This document shows, piece after piece, positions 40,895 through 50,672 of a DNA stretch of 64,000 nt. Position numbers and translations under genes: made by a program. This DNA comes from Chrysomallon squamiferum. Lineage: Eukaryota; Mollusca; Gastropoda; Neomphalida; Peltospiridae. The stretch lies in assembly GCA_012295275.1 (NCBI GenBank), contig CM022670.1, positions 32,141,938 through 32,205,937 of the forward strand, written 5' to 3'. Each line of letters opens with the position of its first letter. Positions within the stretch are counted from its first letter, which is position 1. The notes below the pieces were generated by a model that ran no database searches, was not told where the DNA came from, and worked only from the letters and a program-made list of their open reading frames with translations.

Positions 40895-43800
40895 GAGACA
40901 GACAGAGAGACTGACTGACTGACTCAGATCAAATATATAATGATGTTCCCTGACATCTAAACAGAAATAATGGTAAAATTAAATGTTTAAATCACCTGAG
41001 CCTTCAATATCACGTCTAATGTATTCTTCTGGGTTGTCCTCAAACAATTCTTCATCAGTGGCTGTCAAGAAATTACAAAAAAACATTAAATCACATCATA
41101 TAAAACACTCAGTATAACATCCTAAATATAGTTAACTAGATGTAAATATTTGTACTTTTTTCACATTTAAATCCCTTCATATGGTTTGTTAAAAATATTA
41201 TTACATGTCTGCACAAAGCATCCTTATCTAAACAGATCAACACATAACAAATTAAAATAAAATAAAAATTTAAACAAAAAATTATAAATAAAAATAAAAA
41301 TAAAATAAACTGATTCAAACCTCTGAGTTGTATATTTGGCACAATAACTTTCTCACAAATACTAGCAAGAATTGTAGGATCTTCAAATAAGCTTTTATAT
41401 GATGGTCTTTCAGCCACTGAGGCCAAAAACTGGATGGCATTGCTCACCAACTGTAAACAGATGAAAAATGTTTTATGCATAATATCAGCTGGCCTATAAT
41501 AAAATAAAATGCAAATTTTTAACCTAAACAAGAAGCATATCAAATTATTATTTCTTCACACAATTATGCTTATAATATCATTTTATTAAAAATTATGATA
41601 AAAAAAAAGATATGACTATATCCTTTATGCTTTCTTTTCCTGCATAATCAAGTTTGCAATTTTTAAAAGTTCATAACCTAATAACCTAATGTAACCTAAA
41701 AATATTAGTCAGAATTTTATATAGCACTTACTATATCATATTTCACTTGCTGTCCAGTGCTTGTTAATAAACCCCAAATTGCTGTTACAAACTGTGGCAG
41801 GTGGGGAGAAAACTCTTCGTCATATTTCTGGGCATACAAAGCAACATTATCACACACCTGGGATCGCACCTGCTCTAGGAGTCCAGCCTCTTCTTCATCC
41901 TGTAAAATAATATTTATCATTTTGATTATCAAAAGTACAAAAATTATAGCCCAAGAGTCTTTTTATTCCAAAGCCAGAGAAATTACTTATATAGTACAAT
42001 TAGTTATAATTTTGGGTTATTTGTTAGTTTCACTTACTTCCTTCTTTCTTTTCTTTTCCCTCATAAAGGAATTTATAAAAAAAGGGTGTCATTTTATAAT
42101 GCCATAAAAAAAAGAAAAAAAAAAAAGAAAGAAAGAAACCACACAAAAACAAATATTGTTTTCTTATTCATAAACATTAACAGCAACTGAAAACACATTC
42201 TTGTAAAAAATATCTTACATCTGTTTTCAGCAATTTGTGATCTACATTGAGTAGTGTTAGAAAATGATTCATCCATATTGTCATGTTATCTTCAAAGTGT
42301 TCTGGCAGATCCTGTAAAACATTTGTACTTAATAGTAAATTCTTTGACAATTAAAGATAAAAATTATTAATAACAACTATACAAAGGAATTCTTTTCTAA
42401 AACCAAATTTCAGCACCAAATAAAAAATAACAGGTACAAAAACAGAACTAAAAACTAAATATGAACATATACACTTTTCCATGTTTGCAAACATCTGAAA
42501 AACTTAATTAAAAGAAATAAAATTATTATCTTTATAAAATTATTCAAAGGAATTTCGAAAGAAACAAAAACAAAATTAACATTTGTCATTTTCATATCAT
42601 ACAAATATAAATAAAAAAAATGGATAAATGTGTATACCTGAAAGTTAAGACTGTAAAATATCTTGCAGATGAGAAGCAGTGAACTAAAGATTACTCTCAG
42701 AGCCTCAGGATCTGAAGAATGCGTTTTTCCAAGTTCCATTGTTGCCTGTTAAAATACAAATGTTTTGAGTTTTTCATATATAATTATAAATTGTAAAATA
42801 CAAATTAAATATCTGAATTTAGAAATTTAGATCATGTCACATTTTCTTCATGTTTATATATATATAAAATAAAATAAAAAAACATATATCAAACATATAT
42901 CAAACTATAACTTACATAGAAAACAAAACAGTATCTTTTATTTATCAGTTCATATAGTTTTGCTAAATAATAAATAAATATAATAAAACAAAAACAATAG
43001 TAATATGTGAAAAAAGGAAAAAAATTAAAATTGATGAAAAATACAAAATAACAGAAAATGATGTAATTTTCACACATCAGACATTCAAAATGTGATGTCT
43101 GTTTTTAACTTACATTGAACAATTCTGTCAGAGGTGCTGCAAAGTTCTCTAAAACAAATTTAATTTCTGTCCAGAGCTGCTGGGATTTAAATTCATGTCG
43201 ATACCTAAAAAAAACCAACAACACTGAAATAAATTTAGATTCCATTATAATGAAATTATTAATCTGACCTAGTAACATCTCTAAACTTTATTTTCTCCAT
43301 TACAAAAAAGAAAAAGAAAAAAACAATTATATAAATTAATGATTTGTCAGCTGATCATTTTATTCTGATATTTATAAAAAAAAATATAAAACCAGAAACA
43401 GAAATATAATATAATAAATTGATGAATTCTCCAAGGATTATGAAATATATACATTTATCTTGTTCTTGTTTTCATCTCTCTTTTTTCAATATGTGGTATT
43501 ACAAAAGAATTATTTTATTTAAATTAGAAATCAAGTTTTACCTCTTGAAAATAGAATGTGCAGTTCTGAGGACACCATTTATTACATGAAAATCACCAGT
43601 TTGAAATTTAGCAACCATTTCTGTTATCAGGTTAGGCCATTTGTCAGGGAAATCTTCTCTTCCTATTATACTGATGGCATCACTAAGCTAGAAAATACAT
43701 TTTTAAAAGTTGAAATAACTGAAGCCTAAATTATTTCAAATACTGTATAAAGTTTTCATTAAACATTAGTTTTAAAATTTAAATAATCACACTGCAAGTT

Positions 43801-45051
43801 TTCATCCATTCATTAATAAAAAAAAATATTAACTATATGAACTTGCAACAAATTCTTGCTAGCTAGTAATGATGAATTATTCATAAAAATAAGTTTTAGA
43901 AAAACATATTCTGAAAGACTTTTTTTTTTTTACAAAAGAAGTGTTATTGATAAAAACTACTAAATGTTAATAGACCATACAAACTTTTAAACATAATTAA
44001 TACATATTAAAAAATATTCATTTTCATCTGTTATACTGGAATATTTGTTTTCATAAACAAGATTAGACCAAATATTGAATAACCTGTTTCTGAATCTGTT
44101 CTGGACTTTTAAGCATTAGTCCAACAATGTGCTGTTTGATAGCTGTACGATCATCAGGGTGAATTTTGTCATCTACATCTTCCTTAAAACACAGTAAAAT
44201 GAGAAAAAAAATAAAGCACTTCTTAATAAGTTAAATAGAACAGTATAGTTTTTAAAAACTTTGCATATATAGATTTTTTAAATTATGTACACATAAAAGG
44301 CTATGTATTACATTAAACATGTTCATAAATTTAAAAAAAACAAAAAAACAAAGATTTATGCTTTCCACATTTTACTTATTTAACAAATTTAACAACTGCA
44401 ATTCATTTAACTTTAGAATATGAGACAACTAACATCTTATGATATGTCCAAATCATTTTTAATGTTAAATTCAAAATTAAAAGCACAAAAACAAAAAATA
44501 ATAAAATAATTGTAAATACCATTCTCCAGTTGCGTTTGATGTAATTTTTAAAGGTAATGGCAGCACTGACTCGAACATGTTGATCTACCTCCGCTTTGTC
44601 CATTAAGTGTAACAATAAAATTGGATAGTTTTTGTTTCTTTCCACAGATTCAAGAAATTTTTCAGCTTAAAGAAGAAAAAGTTTTAATTTATTTTTGGTA
44701 ATGAAGTACTGTTTCACTTATTTTTTTTTTAATTTTTTAATGAAGGCAAAAATTCCTGAAACAAATAGTTTAGTTTATAATTTATGTAATAAAATGAATT
44801 TCTTTTTTCAGTTACTGCAGAGTAAAATGAGTATGATAGAAAAATATATTATCTTCTCAAATTTTATTTTTTAAATAACCAAAGTAAAAAAAAAAATTCA
44901 TATATTTTTAATATTAACATGTGGGTGTGTGAATTAATATAAAAAATCTGAATTTAAAACATATACCTTGTTTTCGAACTTCTTTTTCTGCAGAAAGCGT
45001 TTGCTGCAAATATCCTGCCAGAGCTTGGAGATTGCCTTCGGTTACTTCCAT
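34443..45051 (-). CDS. CSE1L: CSE1L, exportin-2 (CAS), complete, 26 coding exons
   Basis: Twenty-six exons with GT-AG borders join in frame into 968 residues, close to the 971 of the human protein, and can be followed block by block from N to C terminus. Exportin-2 is a HEAT-repeat karyopherin of the importin-beta superfamily. With RanGTP it carries importin-alpha back from nucleus to cytoplasm. The importin-beta N-terminal region covers roughly residues 20-100, with [13 protein letters not shown]. The rest is helical HEAT/Cse1 repeat, including the Cse1-type blocks [25 protein letters not shown] and [18 protein letters not shown]. The start codon at 45051-45049 gives [15 protein letters not shown], which lines up with the family N terminus. 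No internal stop or frameshift is present. Single copy here; the gene appears functional. Confidence 0.97.
34771..34904 (-). CDS. CSE1L: CSE1L exon 25
   Basis: Residues 895-939, with [19 protein letters not shown], a very conserved block near the C terminus. It ends at PGM on a codon boundary. Confidence 0.96.
35176..35273 (-). CDS. CSE1L: CSE1L exon 24
   Basis: Residues 862-894, with [10 protein letters not shown] and the acidic [12 protein letters not shown]. Confidence 0.96.
35514..35660 (-). CDS. CSE1L: CSE1L exon 23
   Basis: Residues 813-861: [12 protein letters not shown] then [15 protein letters not shown]. Begins by completing the split lysine codon from exon 22 and ends within the tryptophan codon. 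Confidence 0.96.
36097..36178 (-). CDS. CSE1L: CSE1L exon 22
   Basis: Residues 786-812 ([20 protein letters not shown]...). Less conserved than its neighbours but in phase with both. Confidence 0.93.
36457..36542 (-). CDS. CSE1L: CSE1L exon 21
   Basis: Residues 757-785, containing [20 protein letters not shown], almost identical to the vertebrate block. The donor AGTAAGC was chosen because reading on leaves the family alignment. Confidence 0.95.
36751..36848 (-). CDS. CSE1L: CSE1L exon 20
   Basis: Residues 725-756: [14 protein letters not shown] and [17 protein letters not shown]. Confidence 0.96.
37102..37301 (-). CDS. CSE1L: CSE1L exon 19
   Basis: Residues 658-724: [16 protein letters not shown] and [18 protein letters not shown]. 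The longest coding exon of this gene. Confidence 0.96.
37734..37884 (-). CDS. CSE1L: CSE1L exon 18
   Basis: Residues 608-657: [20 protein letters not shown], and [10 protein letters not shown] at its end. Confidence 0.96.
38165..38262 (-). CDS. CSE1L: CSE1L exon 17
   Basis: Residues 575-607: [20 protein letters not shown] through LVLVSK. Confidence 0.95.
38449..38552 (-). CDS. CSE1L: CSE1L exon 16
   Basis: Residues 540-574: variable start, then the conserved [13 protein letters not shown]. Confidence 0.95.
38857..38993 (-). CDS. CSE1L: CSE1L exon 15
   Basis: Residues 495-539: [18 protein letters not shown] is the conserved core. Confidence 0.95.
39457..39518 (-). CDS. CSE1L: CSE1L exon 14
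   Basis: Residues 474-494: [20 protein letters not shown]. The shortest coding exon (62 bases), placed by both neighbours' phases. Confidence 0.95.
39917..40001 (-). CDS. CSE1L: CSE1L exon 13
   Basis: Residues 446-473 ([20 protein letters not shown]...). Moderately conserved; matches the region between the KAQTQK and NEFPVLK blocks in length. Confidence 0.9.
40263..40355 (-). CDS. CSE1L: CSE1L exon 12
   Basis: Residues 415-445: [20 protein letters not shown] then [11 protein letters not shown]. Confidence 0.96.
40641..40750 (-). CDS. CSE1L: CSE1L exon 11
   Basis: Residues 378-414: [20 protein letters not shown]. Confidence 0.96.
40790..40923 (+). repeat. (GA)n microsatellite in CSE1L intron
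   Basis: More than 100 bases of almost pure GA, passing into GACA and GACT repeats, starting only 40 bases from exon 11. On the transcript strand it is a long pyrimidine tract just upstream of the exon 11 acceptor. Confidence 0.95.
40996..41061 (-). CDS. CSE1L: CSE1L exon 10
   Basis: Residues 356-377: [19 protein letters not shown]. Confidence 0.96.
41321..41450 (-). CDS. CSE1L: CSE1L exon 9
   Basis: Residues 313-355: [19 protein letters not shown] and [13 protein letters not shown]. Confidence 0.96.
41732..41899 (-). CDS. CSE1L: CSE1L exon 8
   Basis: Residues 257-312: [29 protein letters not shown] and [20 protein letters not shown]. Confidence 0.96.
42219..42311 (-). CDS. CSE1L: CSE1L exon 7
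   Basis: Residues 226-256: [20 protein letters not shown]. Confidence 0.95.
42638..42745 (-). CDS. CSE1L: CSE1L exon 6
   Basis: Residues 190-225: [20 protein letters not shown] then FYSLNFQ. Confidence 0.95.
43114..43204 (-). CDS. CSE1L: CSE1L exon 5
   Basis: Residues 159-189: [19 protein letters not shown] then APLTELFN. Confidence 0.95.
43542..43687 (-). CDS. CSE1L: CSE1L exon 4
   Basis: Residues 111-158: [20 protein letters not shown] and [19 protein letters not shown]. Confidence 0.96.
44084..44182 (-). CDS. CSE1L: CSE1L exon 3
   Basis: Residues 78-110: acidic [12 protein letters not shown] then [15 protein letters not shown]. Confidence 0.95.
44520..44665 (-). CDS. CSE1L: CSE1L exon 2
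   Basis: Residues 29-77: [20 protein letters not shown] and [13 protein letters not shown], the core of the importin-beta N-terminal (Ran-binding side) domain. Confidence 0.96.
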
Positions 45052-45075
45052 TTTTGTTTTTATCTTTTATATTTT
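44967..45075 (-). CDS. CSE1L: CSE1L exon 1 of the coding part (CDS 44967-45051)
   Basis: Codes for residues 1-28, [20 protein letters not shown] onward. The ATG occupies 45051-45049. A possible acceptor (TTTTATAG) ends at 45076, leaving about 24 bases of 5' UTR in this exon and implying a separate upstream non-coding exon. Confidence 0.9.
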
Positions 45076-46182
45076 CTATAAAATAATTCAGAAAAATTAG
45101 AACATTCTTAAGCCTGATTTGTTTTCTTTCTGCTTTTTTTTTTTTTTAAATTATTTTTTTAATTTTTTACAAAATTATAAAGTAAATAAAATGTACAGTT
45201 AAAAACATTTTTAAAATAATAAGATAAAAAAATGAATATTTTTGCAATTTTACAATTATTACATTTTTTTCTTCTATTAAAATAAAAAGAAACCTATGTA
45301 TAAATTTACTAAATTATACATAAGATAATACATTTTGTTCATTCATTCATTACTTATTCACTGTTTATTTTGGTTTTCAAATTAAAATCTTAACACATAC
45401 AATAAATAAAAAATTCTAGAGTTTTCAACATTGCTTACAAATCCATACATATTTTATTTAGTAACTTGGTTATTTTTAATTAGCTATCAATTACAGATAT
45501 ATTAGTGATGGTTTAAATCATTTTATCCTATTTCTTATTAAGTTGTAACTTGCACTGATTTGTTAATATATGTATTTTTTATTATTATTTATTTATTTAT
45601 TTATTTTAAATTTTGCTACATTCAAGTACTGTTAAAACTAACTGACTTATTTTTTGAAATTATCCCAGACTCATATGCAGCAACTTGCATTTGTTAATAT
45701 GATGTTGGACTGTTAAAACTTAAATATCAAGCTACTTTGGCTTGTCAAGGCAAACCATTTTTCCAATGTTGTCAAAGGCAGATACATGATGATGATATAT
45801 AACCTCTAACTATCGAAGAACGGATAGATCTAAACTGCACGATTACTAAATATATGTCTATCAGCATTCACAATTCACGACAGTGTGAATCAATGAATGA
45901 CGGCTGATCAGAATATCCGACAATTTCAATTTGTTTTGTCACTGAATCATTCAATTAAATTACTAAATGACAATGGGTTGAATGGTCGATTCAAAAATGG
46001 ATCTTTGATTTTTTCGTCAGATATTCAGTTTCTATAATTGCTCAATTACTAACGTAATGTGTGACTTTAACATCACTTTTTACTGATAACAAATACCTGC
46101 TATAATAATATTAATAACTATAAATATATTTTTTAGAATCAACGACTGAATAAATTATTTTTACGAGGAAAAACTCACTCAC

Positions 46183-46340
46183 CACCGATCCTTCGTTATT
46201 TATGGAAAAGTTACTTAACACGATGGACGGTATATTAAAATACCATAAAAATATGGAATGTACTAATACATGGTCTTTAAAAAGTACAACACGAATGATT
46301 GCAAAATTAGCACATATAACAAAATTCACATGTGAATGAA
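46183..46340 (-). promoter_or_regulatory. CSE1L: probable CSE1L 5' UTR exon and core promoter
   Basis: On the minus strand a strong donor, G/GTGAGTGAG, lies at 46183/46182 and could join to the acceptor at 45076. An AAAATGGCGG motif (YY1-like) lies at 46339-46348, and CpGs are more frequent across 45,800-46,400. The exact start of transcription is not visible. Confidence 0.45.
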
Positions 46341-46964
46341 AATGGCGGTATATTTAAAGTCACAAAAGAGTCAAACGGAAAGGAGATAACTCCTTTTTAC
46401 TCTTTCATTGCATTATTTTTCATCTTTAATTTATAAAGGAAGAAAAGTACCTACACTTTCTTTTTAGTCACTAATGTAAAAATGAATTATAGAAAAAATA
46501 TATAGTGCAATTCTTTTTATACTGTTTTTAAATTAAAAGTAAAGGATACCCATTACACTTTCTATTCTTTTCAGCAGTTTGTGTTCAATGCTTATATACA
46601 CTTGGTTGAATAACATTTCTCTCCAACATAAAATTTATAGTAACAGTAAATAGATATAATTACAGGTTTTTTTTTTTTTTTTAAATCAAAATTCCATCTA
46701 CATTTTATTTATATATTTATTTTTATTATATTTCATTTAATTGGAAATTATTCAATTATTACATACAAATTAAAAGAATAAAATCAAAACCTTGTTAATT
46801 TACATAACACTGAAATAATAATTTTATTATCCTATCACAGAATGAAGTTACAAATTATATAGGCCTATTTCCACCAATAGAACCCCCAAAATATTGGGTT
46901 TTTTCTTTTTTTTCAGTCAATGATTTCTCTCTTATACATCATATACATGCACATACACACATGA

Positions 46965-46967
<3 letters not shown>

Positions 46968-47037
<70 letters not shown>
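46968..47037 (+). repeat. (AC)n microsatellite
   Basis: About 35 perfect AC units, the longest dinucleotide run of this type in the window. Confidence 0.95.
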
Positions 47038-47039
<2 letters not shown>

Positions 47040-48074
47040 ACTTTTTACCTCTCTTATTAGTGTCAAAGAATATTATTTAACATTAATTTTATTAATTTAT
47101 TTATTTTCGGAAATTGTTTTACTTGTGTGAAATGAAACATGTTCAAATGGTGGAGTTCTGCTGGATATGCATATCCATTTCACAGGTTCTGTTTTGGTGA
47201 AAATGTGTTGTGGTCATTTGTATTATATATCAATCATGTTTCAATCATGTTTGTTCTGGATTGTCTAAGATAAGTATTAATAAGTTAAAGAATCAATAAT
47301 ATATAAGTATGATGATGTTGCAGGTTCTAGATGTCATCCAGTACCTTGTATGTCCAAGATTCTAGTATATAGGAAAATCACTTGCAGATCCATCAACAGA
47401 TAGCTAAAATCATTACATTTTTGACAGGTGATTAATTTGTATTGCCATCTTGTTTATAATGGAGACCAAAGTTTATATTTGGCATTGTCCAATACATTTT
47501 GTTTCTTTTGTTTTTAATCAACAACCATTGCTAATAATCAAGTTTTAAACTAATATAACAAATTCACTTGATATACAGTTTTTATTGTGTTTCCTATCAT
47601 TTCAAAGACAAAAATATAAATAAAAAATCTTTGACAAATCAAACACATGGGAACTTGGCAATTTCTTTATAGTTCTGTTTATTTTTTTCAATATATTATT
47701 TGTTAGGTTCATCTTGAAATGATATAATCATTATATATTTTTTCATTTATTTGTTTTGAGTGCCCCAACATACATGGATAAAAGTGTGTGCAGTTTGGTT
47801 AAATTATCAATTTGCATGATGTAAATACACGGACTCTATATATAATTTATAATATCCATAAAAAAGCAAAACAACAAAAAAGTCTGATGTTTATAGACTT
47901 TAATTGACATTTGCTTTTATTTTATAAAACATTAAATACAACATAATTATAGCTAGAAAACAAATTTCATCAATTATGCCCAAGTAAACTAATTAGTTAT
48001 GTACAATTAGTAACGACAGAGACACTAACAGTAAGTAGAACAATGAACACATTATAAATGAATAAAAACTACGA

Positions 48075-48345
48075 CTTGTTAAAATAATGATACAGGTAGT
48101 AAATATAAAGTAAATGATGCCTTTAATAAAATGAAAAAATATGTGTGAAGGAGAATTTACTTGATTTATTAAGCCTATTTAGTTAAAATAATAGTAAATA
48201 TAATGTAAATGATATCTTTAATAAAATGAAAAAAATATATGAAGGAGAATTAATGTTATTTTAAGATTTTTTTTAAAACTAAGTACAAGCAGTAAATGGT
48301 GTTTTTAATCAAATGAAAAAATATTTAAAATGAGCAGAAATTCAT
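48075..48345. repeat. diverged tandem repeat, three copies
   Basis: The phrase GTAAATATAA.GTAAATGAT..CTTTAATAAAATGAAAAAAT..GAAGGAGAATT occurs at about 48100 and 48190, with a weaker third copy at about 48292. Confidence 0.65.
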
Positions 48346-48639
48346 AATTTTATATATTTAAAAACAAATAAAATTCTCCTTTGAAACAGATAAAAACATA
48401 AACATTTTTATGACAATTTAAAATATATTAAAAATCAGTTGTGAATAATTTGTGCTGTAAGTAACAAAATCATTTAAAATTGAACACAAAACAGAAAATA
48501 AGTTTGCTGTAGTTAACAGGATTGACAGTATACACAAAAATTCATAATTTACACAAAAAGCACTTGATCTGACAATAAAAATATACCATTAACAATACTG
48601 TCTATGGCACACAATCAACAAGATTTAATAAACAACATG

Positions 48640-48870
48640 TTTTTGGTACTGTTTAAAACTGCATTGTTTTATCCAATCAAAATAGTCTACATATTATTCA
48701 TGGATTTATTAATTTTATATTTCACATTTCAAGATGGAGAAAAAAATCAACAATAATGCTGTTTTTTGTATTAGTTAAAATTTGTTTTTTTATCCATTCA
48801 AATGTTGTCTGCATATTATTCATAGGATAAATTAATTTTATATTTAGTGTTTGAAGATGGAAAAACATAT
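48640..48870. repeat. tandem duplication, about 120 bp unit
   Basis: Two successive copies share TTTTATCCA.TCAAA, TCT.CATATTATTCAT.G, ATTAATTTTATATTT and AAGATGGA.AAA in the same order. Confidence 0.7.
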
Positions 48871-50526
48871 AAAATATAGATAATTAAAATGTTATTTATG
48901 TTAAAATCTGTATTTTTAAAAAGCATTTGAATAAACTGTTCTAAAATTATAATTATTTAAAATTTATAAAAAATAATTTGATTTTTCTGTACATAATTTT
49001 CTATTTTTCAAGAATAACATAAGATAAATTTTAAAACGAACTGATATGTGTACAAATTATTCAAAAACTGAAACTTCAGCATGAAATACTTGACTTGATT
49101 TTTGATTCACATAAAAGCCAAGTTTGAATATATTACAAGCACTTTATAAAATTATAACTTTAAAAATATATTTGTTTTCTTCAATGTAAACAAAATTATA
49201 ATGTTAACTATATCAGTTTTATTCTTGGTTATTTGTGTTTGAAATTGATTAATTAAAAGCCAAAAAAAAAAAAATAGTTGTAGCTTAAAGAAATTAAAAA
49301 GAAGAAATAGAAAACAAAAAGTAAAAAATGTATTGCAAACAAAACTTATTATGCTTGAAAGTAACATATATATTTGTTGATGTATTGATATTTGTATGTG
49401 TGATGAATGTGTATGTTTCTGTGTGTTTTTGTTCTATCAAATTTAGAAAGACTAACCCTCCTCCAAAATCTATCCCCAAAAGAATATAGTTAGTATTAAA
49501 AGTAAGTACAGAGCAATGCAACTTAATTGAAACCAAAAACATCTACAACCTTATTTTCATATATTTAATAACAGAAAAATGTATTAAAACCTATCAAATT
49601 AGCTGCCCTGATGAGTAAATAAAGGATTCTTTAAAAAACCTAGAAGATTAATAACCTCATCATATGACATGTGAGTTAATAATCAAACTATTTACTTTAC
49701 TGTTGACAATATCCTGTATGTAATAGTGAAAAAATGATTTAAAATAAAATTCATTGCTAGACACAGTACTTTTAGATATATTTTGCTCCTATGTATTCTA
49801 ATGCTATCTAAAAACTGTTTCTCCTGCGGGTATATCTGGTGTAAGTTGATTGAATGCTTATTTTAATAAATACAGTAACAGAGATAGATATATTACAAAT
49901 GAATAAATGATATATTGATAACATTTATCATAATAATTATATACACATATGCATGCACACAATGGAATATTGTGAAAGCCACATTGTAGCATGAGAACCA
50001 GGAAAATGAAAATACGACTTAAAATGATTTTCCTTTTTTAATTATTTAATTTCTTATCTTGATTATCTTATGTTAAGAAAAAAAAAAAAAAAAAAAAAAA
50101 TTATTAACAACATTCCTCTGGCTTTCACAAGACAACATGTCTGGATAAATACAAACACTTCTGGAGTAACTTCAATATACAGTTCACAATAGCTTCCACT
50201 TGATAACATTCCACGTAAATGTTTGGGTAGCATATTAATTTAAAATTTTGTTTTGAGTAAAATAATAAATAGGTACTAGTATATTCACATACAAATGATT
50301 TTTCAAGACATTAAAATAACAGTCACTGATATGAAATTGCTGTAAACAGCATCCTCTGCTGCCATTAAGAATAACTTACAATTATCTCAGTGCTAATATT
50401 ATTACTTTAAAAATGTACAACGAAAAAAGAACACCACTTATACAATTCATAGGTGACATATTTTGGGGTGGGGCTTCTTGTTGGATTTATGGAGTTATAG
50501 TTCTTAATATGTTTGCACTGAACACA

Positions 50527-50672
50527 TTAAAATGAAGGGCATGCAGTTCTTCGGATTGCACTGACATCAACCAGTTTGTACCAGTCTACCACTGTGCCAT
50601 TGATGACAAGATTTCGCATACATCCTTCAAAACCTGTGTCTGATGATGCAGCACCTTGAGGAGCAAAGCTAG
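50527..50672 (-). CDS. laminin alpha last coding exon (end of LG5)
   Basis: Visible residues 912-959: GFEGCMRNLVINGTVVDWYK then RRTACPSF and stop. The two cysteines form the expected C-terminal LG disulphide. Confidence 0.93.

Larger units (their letters stand above)
46400..50526. other. intergenic DNA and laminin 3' UTR
   Basis: About 4 kb between the CSE1L promoter and the laminin stop codon. It holds an (AC)n run, two diverged tandem arrays (48075-48345, 48640-48870) and a poly(A) tract at 50078-50100. The proximal part near 50,100-50,526 is probably laminin 3' UTR, but I could not choose a poly(A) site. No further gene is seen. Confidence 0.5.

Noticed and set aside
41757-42107. 116-codon plus-strand open frame
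   Set aside because: Antisense shadow of CSE1L exon 8 and the adjoining intron.
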